DNA from: Medicago truncatula
Lineage: Eukaryota; Streptophyta; Magnoliopsida; Fabales; Fabaceae
Reading direction: 5' to 3'
Length of the DNA: 64,000 bases
NCBI RefSeq assembly: GCF_003473485.1
Contig: NC_053046.1
Span: 630,001-694,000, forward strand
A program made the position numbers and the translations under genes. Of this stretch, positions 23,769 through 36,717 are shown one piece after another (position 1 is the first letter of the stretch; the number at the start of each line of letters is the position of its first letter). The notes under the pieces were generated by a model that was given only the letters and a program-made list of their open reading frames with translations, ran no database searches and was not told the origin of the DNA.

Positions 23769-23984
23769 GAGTAAATAGTCAATTACCCTCCCGAAATTGT
23801 AACTTTCGTCAAAAAATTCCTGAATTTTGCAAAAGATCAAAAAAGCCCTTGAATTGTCAAGCGTCTGTCAATTACCCCTCCGTTAATTTCCTCCATCAAA
23901 CATGCTGATGTGGCCGTTAACTGCCATGCGGCACTGCAGTCAGAAAAGTCATGTCACGTCATAGGGGGTAATTGACTATATTTT
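23769..23984. mobile_element. Small terminal-inverted-repeat element
   Basis: AAATAGTCAATTACCCTCC at the left is inverted as GGGGGTAATTGACTATATTT at the right. The interior has no coding capacity. The superfamily is unclear since no clean target duplication could be read. Confidence 0.55.
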
Positions 23985-24311
23985 TGAAGAAAAAAATCTG
24001 ATTTTTTTTGTCTTTTCAAAATTAACATTTGTACGACCCACTGACCTTGCAAATACCCCTCTGAAATTTAACATTCATGTGCAAATACCCCCCTCAAATT
24101 TAAAATTTATGTAGCAAATATTCCCTCAAATTTATAACTTATATGCAAATATTCTCTTCAAATGTAAAACTTATATGCAAATTACACCTTGAATCATAAA
24201 ACTTTGATGGTAAAGTAAAACTTATTCTTAATCTATAATTTACTATATCTCTATAATTTACTAACCTTGATTTTTTCTTTCTTTTTTATTGTTATTAGAG
24301 ATATAGTAAAT

Positions 24312-25400
24312 GGAACCCTTTTCCAACCCTTTTTCTATAGAGGTTTTTTTCTCTCTGATCACAACCCTTTTCCACCGCCGCAGCGCCTACTCCATCCAAA
24401 TCCAAAACCGATCTGCTCCGATGTAGTATTAATGGATGGTGGTGCGACGAGCTTCACCCTCCGCACCACCAGCGTCCCTCTCCCTGTCTGTCGATGGCTA
24501 GATGGGGCGATTTGAGATCGACGTTGTCGCCGGAATGAGTTTCTTGCGCCGCCATCGTTCTACTTGTGTTTGACAACAACCTTTTGGTTCAGATGTGGGT
24601 TGTTGTTTGCCGTTATGAAATGGGTCAATTTTCGTCGTCTGTGGCGGCGGTCGTCCCACTGTTTTCCTTATCAGTGCGATTCGTTTTGGTTTTCTTGCCG
24701 CCGGGAACTCGTTGTTGTGTTGATGCTCCGCCTGTCAAATTCTGATTCTTCCAGACCTGTTGAGGTCTGCAGTTTTCTTAGTATGGTTCGTCGACAGACA
24801 CAACAACAGTGTTTTTGGTGGTTGTACTCGTTATTGAATCCGGTTCAATCCGTAGTGATTGAACTTGGACTGTTAGGCCAGAAATGGCTATGAATTTGTT
24901 GTGGATTATCACAACAAATGGTCGGTGATGTGGATTCGTTAACTACCGTGTTGGCGGTCGAATCCACTCCCCACTCTCAAGAATTTTGGTCTGATGATAA
25001 GTCGACTCGACAGAGGTTAATTCAGACTCTTTTGGACTCGAAAGAGTCGGTAATGCTTGTTGCTGATGGTGCAGGGAGCTGATGGCACGTGATCCTTTCT
25101 GTGTTGACAGCGGGTTCATTCACCAACTTATAAGCCCAATTGGTGCTCACAAACATCGTTTGTTAGTCTTAACTAGGGTTGAATCGAGTGTATGTTCTTA
25201 ACATGTTTGTAATGCCCGTTTAGGTTGGCTTGCACGTCTTTTTTTACTGGGTTAGGTCTATGCCCCCCAGGTTTTTTTTTTCCTATACTTTTTCTTTTTT
25301 TAATAATATATATGAGCATGTGACACAAGATTAGAGTATAGGTGAGATATCGCCTATTCTTTTTCTTGATGTCATTCTGCTCTGACCTTATAAAAAAAAA
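24312..25400 (+). mobile_element. Non-LTR retroposon, 1.09 kb, of unknown parent
   Basis: A GC-richer insert ending in TTATAAAAAAAAAA is flanked by a perfect 15-bp direct repeat, AGAGATATAGTAAAT (24,297-24,311 and 25,401-25,415). A related uninterrupted sequence at 25,529-25,543 shows the empty site. Long target duplication plus poly-A indicates LINE-driven retroposition. No reverse transcriptase or endonuclease motif is visible and the frames are short, so it may be a 5'-rich non-autonomous LINE derivative or a retroposed transcript. I recognise no protein in it. Confidence 0.8.
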
Positions 25401-25596
25401 AGAGATATAGTAAATTATAAATTAATAATAAGTTTTACTTTACCAAAATAAAACTATAATTTACTGACCTTGATTTTTTTTTCTTTTTTATTGTTTTTTT
25501 TTTTGGTAGATTCTTTTTTATTGTTATTAGAGATATAGTAAATTATAGATTAGGAATAAGTTTTGCTTTACCAAAATAAAACATAGATATTAAAAA

Positions 25597-25912
25597 GGTT
25601 TAATACATACTTTGGTCCCTTAACTTATTTTTGAATTTCAATTCGGTCCCCTAGCTTTAAAGTGTCTCAATTTGATCCCCTAAGTATACTTTCGTTTATC
25701 TAAGTGGTCCTTTCTGTTAGTTTTTGTAAAAAAACGTTAACTTTGTCCATGTTGGCTACATGGACAAAGTTAATGTTTTTTGAAAAATATTAACAGAAAG
25801 GACCACTTCGGTAAACAGAGGTATACTTAGGGGACCAAATTGAGACAGTTTAAAGTTAGGGGACCAAATTGAAATCTAAAAATAAGTTTAAGGACCAAAG
25901 CATGTATTAACC
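25597..25912. mobile_element. Mutator-type MITE, 316 bp
   Basis: Ends GGTTTAATACATACTTTGGTCC and its near-complement GGACCAAAGCATGTATTAACC are extended inverted repeats; most of the element folds back on itself around a TGGACAAAGTTAA core. TATTAAAAA flanks it on both sides (25,588-25,596 and 25,913-25,921), a perfect 9-bp target duplication. Confidence 0.9.
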
Positions 25913-26259
25913 TATTAAAAACACTATTTTGATCATCAAAATTATAATGATCGACCAAATTAGTTTTTAAAATTTGTCAAGTAGCAATTTATTTTCTTAA
26001 ATTGAAAAATGTCAGTCAATTTTACCTTTTGACCAAAATATCTCTTTTAAAAATGACAATATATATTCATAAAAAAAATGACTATATATTGAAAGGCTTA
26101 CTTACTTCTTTTTTAATGAAGAAGGAAAATGACATACACAAAAACTAGATTACAATTTGAGACGAACAAAAACTACAAGCAAAAACAAGGCGAATGTGAT
26201 GCAACAAATAGCGGTAGAAAGTCTAGGAGTTGATAAGATCCATGGAAGGACACCATATA

Positions 26260-27549
26260 TGTTGGAATAAAATGGGTTTAACATTACCCTTTGAGAGTTT
26301 TGATAATAATAAGGTATTAAAAATTGTCAATTGGATATGCTAATATTTGTTCAAGTGTGCAGGACCATATACAAGGTTAAGTATATTTGTAGGTTTTGAA
26401 AGAACAAATTGAGAGCTATGGAATCGACAAAAAGGAAGCTTGAAGCGTCTGAAGAAAAGTGATCCTGAAGTCAAGTGCTTCTGAAGTGATGACGTCATCA
26501 GAAGCAAGTTCATCAGAAGCACCTCATGAGATGCTGAAGATCACCAGAAATTGCAGTTCATCAGAAGATGAGAGACTTAAAGCTTCAAAGGTTGTTCAAT
26601 GGATTTAATCACACCTAGCATTACAGAAGATCAGGAGAGTGAAACAACGGCTAATTCAAATAAAGTTGAAGGCATTGGATGCTTGTTTTTTGAAGAGCGT
26701 TGACAAAGTACAATTGTACGAAGTGTACAACCACTATCTCCACTACTCTTGTGTCTCTGCTACAGGACAAGGATAACAGCTATGCTTGCAACAATGTTCC
26801 TTCATACTTGGAATGGATTTGAAATTGATCATTTATAGGACAAACCATATTAGGCAAAAGATCATTGGTGATTGATCAAAGCTTCAAATGACTCTATTTT
26901 GATGTGCTAGCAATTCACAACGTCTCTTTCACACCTCTATATAAAAGAGTGAAGACTTAGAGAATGACAAGACTCTACAACAATTTAAAAGCGCCAAAAC
27001 TCTGCTGAAATTGTTCTGCATGAAAAGTTCACTTAGAATTTTTTATCAAAGTTCATATCTTAGAAATTCTATAGTCATAAGAGTCTGTATCTGATTTGTA
27101 TTGTGAACACCACTGATTGTATATCAAATGTTCAAGCTCAAACAATTTTCTTTGTAATTCTGTTTGAATAGAAGTCTCTTGCAGTTGTGCTTGAGCATGA
27201 GAAGTCTCTTGATTGTGTTCAGGAGCATAAGAAATCTCTTGCAGTTATGCTTGAGTAATTTGAAGCCTCTTGCTAGTTTTAGTAGTGAGCAGTTGTAATC
27301 AGATATTACATTTTAGTGAACTCTCCTTGGAAGTGCAAGGGGGACATGACTACTTCCGGTTTGTAGAAGGAACTTGTATAATTGTTTTGTGTCTTTCTTC
27401 TCTCTCTCCGTTTTATCCGTTGCATTTTAGTCCTAAACATCACTTCAAAAGTAGAACTTCATCTATTTCTAATCAGTGTTTTCAGCTTAGGAGAAAACGA
27501 TAACTAAAACTAACACAATTCAATCCCCCTTCTTGTGTTTTTCTCATCA
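26260..27549 (+). mobile_element. Solo LTR of a copia-type (SIRE/Maximus-like) retrotransposon
   Basis: A 1.29-kb block starts TGTTGGAATAAAATGGG and ends near CCCCCTTCTTGTGTTTTTCT followed by CATCA, with repeated CATCAGAAG and TCTCTTGCAG motifs, which I associate with long LTRs of legume SIRE/Maximus copia elements. No internal region lies next to it, so it is a fossil left by recombination. A convincing target duplication was not found, leaving the right border uncertain by a few bases. Confidence 0.7.
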
Positions 27550-28772
27550 TGTATATGGTTAATATGCATATTGGTTACCCTAATGAAGATTGAAAAAATC
27601 TAAGTAATTAATAGAATAAGTATGAAAGAGTTGGACATTCCGACATTATTAAACCAAGAGCCACCGCATAATTTGATTCAATAATAGTATTCGTGTAACT
27701 AAGATATATATATATTTAACATCTTAAGTTGTATGTGTAAATCTTTAAAAAAAAAAAAAAAGTTGTATATGTAAACCAAGATAAATGACATAATTCTACT
27801 GTCAAATGAATAATGATACAACATGAACTAGATTTGCTCAAAAAAAAAAACATGAACTAGATAATCTTAATAATAATCAAATCACCGTCTCTTCCTCATT
27901 TAACATCCAAAACTTAATATTTTTTTTGGATTTCGTAAATAACTACCACAATTTTGATAGACTAGATAGCTAAACCTTAAAATTTCAAGAACTAAAATGA
28001 TATTAACCAAATATTATTAATTAACAAATGAAATTTTGTCAAATCTAGGTTTTTTTTTACAAGGTCAAATATAGGGTGTTTGTTATGTTTTAGTTTTAAA
28101 TCTCAAAAATAATTATTACTTTAGAAAAATAATTAGCAAACACTTTCAATTGTTAATCGTAGCTTTTCAAAAAAATTGTTGTTCTAGGAGAGAGAAAATC
28201 AGTCAAAAGGGGGAGGAGTTTTGTAATAAAAGAAAAAACTCACATTCATTTAGTTCTACCCATGAAAAGTAAAATTATTTTTTCTTTAAAAAAATTGATT
28301 TTATTATGATAAAAAAAACACAAAATGAATTATGATTTTTTTATTTATAAATTCTCTAAAAAATAATATCTAAATTATTGAATATCAAAATTATTTTTTT
28401 AATCTATAACTAATGAATTAGTTTAGAGTTTTGATAAACTCATGGTCATTCAGTGACCAAAATGACTATATCGTGTATCAGAATTGTTGCAAAAACTAAG
28501 GGTATTAACGTCTTTAAAGTGATATACTAGAAGGGCGTGTTTGGCTAACATTAACCTATACACACAAAATAAAAGAGAACAAAGGCTTCACAAGAGAGAA
28601 AGCAGCGAAGGGAGAGAGAGGGTTATAGTTTGGCACTGTCAATTACGAGTCGCAACTCACTCACTCAAACGCGCTTACAAAGCTTAATTCAAAAACATTT
28701 GCATGCAATAAATAATAAACAACGCTCTCTCGCGCCACGCCAGTAGAAGCAGAAGCAGAAGCAGAAACGGCG
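27550..28772. other. Intergenic and remodeller 5' flank
   Basis: Two A-rich micro-insertions flanked by short direct repeats lie at 27,726-27,775 and 27,821-27,862. GAGAGA-rich sequence at about 28,590-28,625 probably belongs to the promoter or 5' leader of the downstream gene. No other gene seen. Confidence 0.5.
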
Positions 28773-31700
28773 ATGGAGCAAGCACTTATCGGTGCACTAA
28801 ACCTCGTTTCTCGAGACTTACCTCTTCCTCCTGAACTCTTCAACACCGTTTCTTCTATCTGTTACGGATCTGACTCCAAACCTCTCTCTCTCAACGCTGA
28901 GGTATAATCAATCACTTTTTTCTTCACCTGCTTAATTCTCTTAATTTGCTTCTCTTATTCACTATTTTCTCATACATTTTTGTTTTCGTTGTTGTTTAGC
29001 AAGATGATGATAGTTTACTGACTGAGCTTCAAGATGCAATTTCCAAACAACGACCTAATTGTTCGTCTAGTTCGAAATTGAATAATGCTATGAAAGTTCG
29101 TACTCAAGCTCGGTTTCAGAATCGATTAACGCAGCTTGAAGGTAATTTAGTTTTGCTTTTTTTTATTACTTCCTTGTGTTGTGTGTTTTGCATTTCTATA
29201 TGATAATCTATGGAGCACTGACACATATGACACTGGTACGTCGATACTGATGGTAATTTAAGAAAATGACATAATTGAATGTAATCACATGCACGGACAT
29301 GTGTCTGACGGACACGTGTCTCTAGAGATTGTTTTTTTATTATTAATTGATTGGAAATGATTCTTAGTAGTGTTGTTGATTATTGTTTTTGAATAGGATT
29401 GCGTTGGAACTGGGGGGACAACCTACAGACGAAGTGCTTGCTCGAGCTTTATGGACTAAAGGTGAAATTGATTCTTGAATCTTTGTTCATTGTTTTCTGT
29501 CTTGTGAGTGGTGTGTATATTTGCTAAGTATGTGTTTGTTTTGGCGGTGGATGAATTGTTAACGCACGTTAACTTTGAAGCTGCATAATTTGTAGCTTTT
29601 ACGTTTTTGCTTTGAAATTCTATGACTTCGTGTGGTGGGAGTTGACAAATGGTCTACCAAACATGTGCTAAATTGGTTATCAGTTTATTTTTTTATTTTT
29701 TTTATGTAACGCATTTAATTTTCCCATGCTTGTCGTATGCGGATGAATATCATTTCCTTTATTGCTTTTCGTATATCGTGAAGAACGATTTCCCTTGATG
29801 AAACTATTATTTTTATTTCCATATCTGCCTGCTTGCATGTCAATTAAAACCGATAAATGACAAGAAACGTGTCCTTGTCGGCAAGGACTTTTTTTCTTGC
29901 AGCTAGCGGAGTTACAGGGGAAGGTTCGAACGGAAGTGAGCTCTGAATATTGGCTTAATGTTAACTGTGCATATCCCGACAAGCAATTGTTTGACTGGGG
30001 CATGATGCGGTTGCGGCGTCCTCCTTATGGAATTGGAGATCCATTTGCCATGGATGCTGATGATCAAATAAGGAAGAAACGGGATGCGGAGGTGATTTTC
30101 TATTTCACTGATTGGTGCCCCTCTCCCCCACTTGGTTTAAATCCAGTTTTTCATATTATGGATATTATTGGTTATAATTTGCATATATTGATGATGAGGC
30201 TCCGCTTCATTGATCCAAGGAGTAAATGAGAGTGAAATGAAATTTATTTGTAATGCATATCTCATGTAGAACTTCAATTGCAGAGACTATCTAGAATAGA
30301 AGAGCAAGCAAAAGGTCAGATAGAGACCAGAACAAGAAGATTTTTTGCTGAAATACTGAATGCTGTCCGTGAGTTCCAGTTACAAATCCAAGGTTCTTTG
30401 AAGAGGAGAAAACAGAGGAATGATGCTGTTCAGGTCCGCTATTTCTTCCACTATCTTTCATTTGTTACAAAACATGTATGTTTTTATGGGAAACTAAAAT
30501 GTACAGTTGGTATACAACTTTTTGGCCTATTACAAAGTACTTGTGAGCTACTCTTATGATAATTATATGTATTGGCAGGAACGTGTTCAGAGTTGGCATT
30601 TGTTTTCCATGATACTGGATATGCAAGAACAAGAACTTTGTTTATTTTCAAAATATGTTAATATGATAAAAATGTTTGAATTTGTTACTGTCTGTCTCTC
30701 TTGGGTTAACGTGAAAATTTCTAAGTTGTTTTTTATGTCAGATTTTCCCCTCTTTTTGGGTCAAAAGATCGTTTAAGTAACTTTGGCTTAATATGGATTA
30801 CAAATTCCTCATAAATAATATTGCAGGCATGGCATGGAAGGCAAAGACAACGTGCAACTCGGGCTGAGAAGCTGAGATTCCAAGCTTTAAAAGCTGATGA
30901 TCAGGAAGCTTACATGAGAATGGTGAAAGAGAGTAAGAATGAAAGATTAACGTTGCTTCTTGAAGAAACAAATAAACTGCTTGTAAATTTGGGAGCAGCG
31001 GTTCAACGTCAAAGAGACTCCAAACAATCAAATGGTATTGAACCCTTGGAAGATTCAGATGCTTTGAAGAATGGAATATCTAAGGAATCACCTCTTGAGG
31101 AAGATGAGGATTTGATGGATTCTGATCATAATGATGACAGTAGTGATTTACTTGAAGGTCAGCGGCAATACAATTCAACCATACATTCCATTCAAGAAAA
31201 GGTAGGTATCTGTGAATACTTTTTTATACTATTATAATTTTTTCATATATTGGAATTCTAACTAGCATAGGGTTTAGGGTAGCTCGTTGTAATTCAAACT
31301 AACTTGTAGTACATTGTAATTGTATATAGGTAACTGAGCAACCATCTATGCTTCAAGGTGGAGAATTAAGACCATACCAGATAGAAGGGCTCCAGTGGAT
31401 GCTTTCTTTGTTTAATAACAACTTAAATGGAATTTTGGCTGATGAAATGGGGCTTGGAAAGACAATACAAACCATTTCGTTGATAGCACATCTTATGGAA
31501 TACAAGGGTGTGACTGGCCCTTTTTTGATTGTGGCTCCAAAGGCTGTTCTGCCAAATTGGGTCAACGAGTTCGCAACATGGGCTCCTAGGTATGTCGAAG
31601 TTAGATATAGAATAGTAATTTCCTAATCTGTTCTCCTGTTTGGGAGAAGGTAATGGATTCTGCGCATCATATTCACTTTCTTAATCACTTGTGCATTTTC

Positions 31701-34700
31701 GTTATGATTCAGCATTACAGCTGTTTTATATGATGGACGAATGGATGAGAGGAAAGCAATAAAGGAAGAAATTTCAGGGGAGGGGAAGTTTAATGTTCTT
31801 TTAACACACTATGATCTTATAATGAGAGATAAAGCATTTCTGAAGAAAATCCATTGGAAATACTTGATTGTTGATGAAGGCCATCGATTGAAGAATCATG
31901 AGTGTGCTCTAGCAAGAACCCTGGACAACAGGTACGGCCAGTATTAGTGTTATGGTGATTTTATTATGTTTGTTAGTATTGGTGTTATACTGATGTTTTT
32001 GTTTGGGTATATTGAAGGAGGAAAGATAATGGAGAGTGATAAAAATTGGGGTGGGGCCACCCGAATTTTTTCTTTCCTCCTGTCATTTATTTGACATTTA
32101 TGCCACCCTCCATCTTCTCTGTTTCACAATCATTTCTCTCTCAGCCTCTCTCTCTCTCTGGACTATCTCTTTCTTCCTGGACCTTCTTTTCAGACCCCCT
32201 GAGACCTAGCTCACTACCTTCCTCCATTGCCCCACAATACATTGTATATCATGTACTGAAGTTTGGTCTAATACCCTAAACTCATCTCTGTTAAAGGAGC
32301 ATGGGTTGTTTAGGCTCACTGCAACCTCAACCAACCCCAAAACTAATTATGAGACCATGGCATATAGGATGGTTATTCAACCTGCGTATGTTTTTAGATA
32401 AATTGGTTAGTCAAAACGTAAGGGTCTGTTTGGTAAGACACCTCAATGAGCTTATAGCTTATAAGCTCGTCTGACAAAAAAAGCTCTGTTTGGTAATGCT
32501 TTTTCACCATGAGCTTATAGCTTATTTCACGAGCTTATAAGCTATTTTTCAGAAGCTATTCCAAGTAGCGTTTGAGCTTATAGCTTATCAAAATTTCTTC
32601 CATTTTTACCCTTAATATTTTATCTAAAATCCATTTTTATCCTTTATAATTTAACTAATAGATATAATCACCTTATAAATATCCATTGCCTTCCTTTGTT
32701 GTAATAATAGATACTATTATGTTTTTATGCAACTGCAATATACCTACATCATAATATATATATTTTTTTCATAAATAAAAATGATCATTGCCTTCCGTTT
32801 GAATAAAAAAATTCATGAATTACGTTATAATTTTTCATAAAAAGGGAAAAAAAAATTAGTGACGTTTAAATTCTTTTGGTTAGGCTTACATTATTTTTAT
32901 TAAAGGTGTTAGCCTTAAAATGTTTTTCATATATCATTTCACGTCTGTATTTTTTTGTCTAAATAATTTAAAACACTAGTTACAATAATCACATTTTTTA
33001 ATACAAATTCACTAAAATTCACATTTTTTACTACACTTAAATTCACTAAACTCGTTATATTTTATTTCCATACTTTTTTTTTTTTTGTTACGTCCAAATC
33101 TTTTACTCTTTATATTTTGTTTTCTCAGTAGATACTCTCTATATTTTTCTAAAGATAATGCATAAAAAATATATTAAATTAATAAATTATAAATACTTAA
33201 ATATTAATGAATATAAATTTTAATATGAAATAAGAATGTCCTTTTATGTCATTTTACATTTATAAGTCAGTTAAACCGCTAATTTTACAAACACTTCAAC
33301 TAGCTTATCAGCTATAAGTCGTCAGCTATAAGCTATCAGCTATCCGCTATAAGCTATTAGTCATCAGCTATCAGCTAGCTTATAAGCTATCCGCTGTTTT
33401 TACCAAACAGAGCCCAAGTGTTCTTAAATAACCTTATTAGAATTTTACTTGGAAGCATTTTTTGGGTCTGCTCATCACCTTCTAAAGCTGTTTACATCCA
33501 GCAATATCTATTGTTGAATTTCTTATAATTTTCATTAGATTATACTAACATCCATTAATCTAACTGCATTAGAATTTTGCAAAACAAAATTTACAAATTC
33601 TCCAATTCAATTATTTTGCAGCTATCACATTGAACGAAGACTTCTGTTGACCGGTACCCCAATTCAGAACAGCCTGCAGGAATTGTGGTCCCTGCTCAAT
33701 TTTCTCCTCCCAAACATTTTCAATTCAGTTCAAAATTTCGAGGACTGGTTTAATGCTCCCTTTGCAGATCGAGTTGATGTGTCCTTAACAGATGAAGAAC
33801 AATTATTGATTATTCGCCGTCTGCATCAGGTGAGTTTCTATCTTATTTTTTATTCTCCTTCTCTTATCAATGTCATTCTAATATAATAAACCATTCCCTC
33901 TTTTAGGTAATAAGGCCCTTCATACTACGAAGGAAAAAGGCTGAGGTAGAAAAGTTTCTTCCTGGTAAATCTCAGGTCATACTCAAATGTGACATGTCAG
34001 CCTGGCAGAAAGTATATTATCAACAAGTGACCGACGTGGGCAGAGTTGGGTTAGACTATGGTTTGTCTCAATTACCTTCCAGTTATCCCTTTACATACTC
34101 TTCTCTTAAAGTTCAACTCACAAAAATATATGCTTAACCTGAGTACTTTTTTATTTGAATATTGGCCTGCTTCTGCCAAAGGTTATTTGTTTATTCCCAT
34201 CCAACCCCATTCTATTTGGTTTTGGCTCTCAAAAGTCAAACTTCATTGTAGCTGTATAGAAATATATCAGTTCTGCCCATCTTTAGAAAGCAAATCAAAA
34301 TCTTTTTTTCCCATTCAGTTGGATATTAACTTGTTATTGATATGTTCTATGTTTGGAACAGATTTCCTTCTCTCTTTCGTAAAGAGAGAATTTTTTTCCT
34401 GGTGTTTTCCAACATTTTACTAGTTGTAACATTATGATAATTTAGTTAAATAAGATTCTTTGTTCAATAAAAATGTAATTTCTAATTTTGTCTTCCTTTC
34501 ATCCAAAGAACTAGTTTTCATTGGTATTATAACCATCCCAAAATATCTGTCTCTGTAATGTTGGTTTATACATCCTTATATGCTTACCTGATTTCTTGAC
34601 AACTTCAGTTACAAACTCTTAACTAAATAGAGAAAAATCTGTAGGTTCTGGAAAATCAAAAAGTCTACAGAACTTGACAATGCAACTCAGGAAGTGCTGT

Positions 34701-36717
34701 AACCATCCCTACCTCTTTGTGGGAAACTATGATATATATCGTAGGGAGGAGATCGTCAGAGCATCAGGGAAATTTGAACTTCTTGACCGCTTGCTTCCAA
34801 AACTCCGTAGAGCTGGTCATAGAGTCCTCCTTTTTTCACAAATGACTCGCCTCATGGACATTCTTGAGGTTTATCTTCAACTTCATGATTATAAATTTCT
34901 TAGACTTGATGGCTCAACAAAAACCGAGGAAAGAGGTTCCCTTCTAAAGAAATTCAATGCTCCTGACTCGCCATATTTTATGTTTCTTTTGAGCACTCGT
35001 GCCGGAGGTCTTGGTTTGAACTTGCAAACAGCAGATACTGTTATAATCTTTGACAGTGATTGGAACCCTCAAATGGATCAACAAGCTGAGGATCGAGCCC
35101 ATCGCATTGGGCAAAAAAAGGAAGTTAGAGTTTTTGTGTTAGTTAGTGTAGGATCCATTGAAGAGGTGATATTGGAACGTGCTAAACAAAAGATGGGAAT
35201 TGATGCCAAAGTCATCCAGGCTGGTCTTTTCAATACAACGTCAACAGGTTTGTTTTGCGTACTTTTGCAATGCCCAGAAAATATGTAAATGTTTTCAGTT
35301 TTTGGATGGTGGGGGAAATTGTTTCTTTGCATATTAAAAAGGAGATAAGTTTTCGTTTATTCACTACTTCAGACCTAGAGCCAGCATTATGCTTGTAAAT
35401 TGCTGCATATTCCATGTATAAACTTTGTCAAACAGCTCTTCTCTGACTTACAGAATGTGTCATGAGCCAAACTGCTACTAGGGCCATAAACAGATTACAT
35501 AAGTCATATCTCCAGTGTAATTTCAGGCCTTTTGATGCTTGATACTGACCCATAGTCATGAAATTTATGTCCTTATATACTGAACCCAGCTTGTTTTTAT
35601 GCACATAATCCTATATTTTATTATTTGAAAATATCATCCGATGCACGTCAATATTGTTTTTATAAGCAATATGTTAGTTGTTAGTATGTTAATAATCAAA
35701 GTTTGAATCCTGGCCCTTCTCAAACTCTTTCAGATGTCTCAGCTCAACTACTTGACGAGACATTCTTTATTGGAACGTTTACTTGTGTTTTCATCTCATC
35801 TTCTCATTTGAGTGATGTTCAAATAATTAGTTGGTGAAAGATGAATATTGCATTCTTAATTGCATTTTACCCCCTACCTGATTTTGAGCATTAGCAAAGA
35901 TGTTTGCGTTCAACTTTGAACATACCCTGCCGCCATATCAATCTTCCGTGTTTCACTTCCTAGATCTTGCTAAAAATTAACTATTTAAACGTTAATATAT
36001 GGTATTTCAATTTGTGCAGCCCAGGACAGAAGAGAAATGTTGGAGGAGATTATGCGTAGAGGTAGCAGCTCACTTGGAACAGATGTGCCAAGTGAGAGAG
36101 AAATTAACCGCCTTGCAGCCCGATCGGATGAGGAATTTTGGCTGTTCGAGAGAATGGACGAAGATAGAAGGCAAAAGGAGAACTACAGATCTCGTCTCAT
36201 GGACGAGAACGAACTGCCAGATTGGGTATACTCTGCACTAAATAAGGATGAAAAGGCCAAAGCTTTTGACAGCAGTGCTGTTACTGGAAAGCGGCCAAGA
36301 AAAGAAGTGGTATATGCAGATACGTTAAGCGATCTACAATGGATGAAGGCTGTGGAAAGCGGACATGATGTATCTAATTCTTCAGCTAAAGGAAAAAGAA
36401 AAATCCGCCTCCCTATTGACAGCCATGCACAAACAAGTGATGACACCGGGGCAGAAGAAAGGTTGTTAGAGTTAAGCAACACCATGGCAAATGAAAGATC
36501 AAATGAAGACACTTTTTATGGGACCCCTGCCTCTAAGAGGTTCAAGCATGAAGAAGTAAGTTCCCATAAACATGAAATCAAGGATACCGGTGTAAGTGGT
36601 TTGAACGAGCATGTGTTTTCTTGGAATACTATTAGAAAAAAGAGATCAAGCTATCCTAGCCAGGGTTCATTATCTGATACCAAAGGGCAGAGTTCAAATG
36701 GAAGAAGAGCAAGCTAA
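28773..36717 (+). CDS. CHR12: SNF2-family chromatin-remodelling ATPase (CHR12/CHR23, MINU type)
   Basis: Twelve exons join in frame to 1,063 residues (Arabidopsis CHR12 and CHR23 are about 1,100 and 1,060): 28773-28901, 29000-29141, 29397-29461, 29903-30091, 30284-30433, 30827-31201, 31330-31589, 31713-31931, 33622-33829, 33907-34060, 34645-35247, 36020-36717. Order: start [19 protein letters not shown], conserved DWGMMR, an HSA-like basic helix ([17 protein letters not shown]), SNF2 ATPase from about 360 with DEMGLGKT (388-395) and DEGH (491-494), helicase C with HRIGQ (783-787), then a SnAC-like segment ([14 protein letters not shown] to FERMDEDR) and a basic tail. There is no bromodomain, unlike BRM. 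In Arabidopsis these paralogues are nuclear SWI/SNF ATPases controlling stress-induced growth arrest and meristem maintenance. Which of the two paralogues this is cannot be told. Intron 8 holds a 1-kb transposon-like insert. Confidence 0.95.
32422..33415. mobile_element. Terminal-inverted-repeat element in remodeller intron 8
   Basis: Ends GGGTCTGTTTGGTAA and TTACCAAACAGAGCCC are inverted repeats. Subterminal AGCTTATAAGCT-type palindromes are dense at both ends. No transposase frame. Ends of the GGGNCTGTTTGG kind occur in hAT and PIF/Harbinger MITEs; no clear target duplication decides between them. Confidence 0.7.

Noticed and set aside
24267-24893. Frames of 82 and 109 codons in the GC-rich block
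   Set aside because: They overlap a retroposon with a 15-bp duplication, start across its border and show no known protein; composition alone keeps them open.
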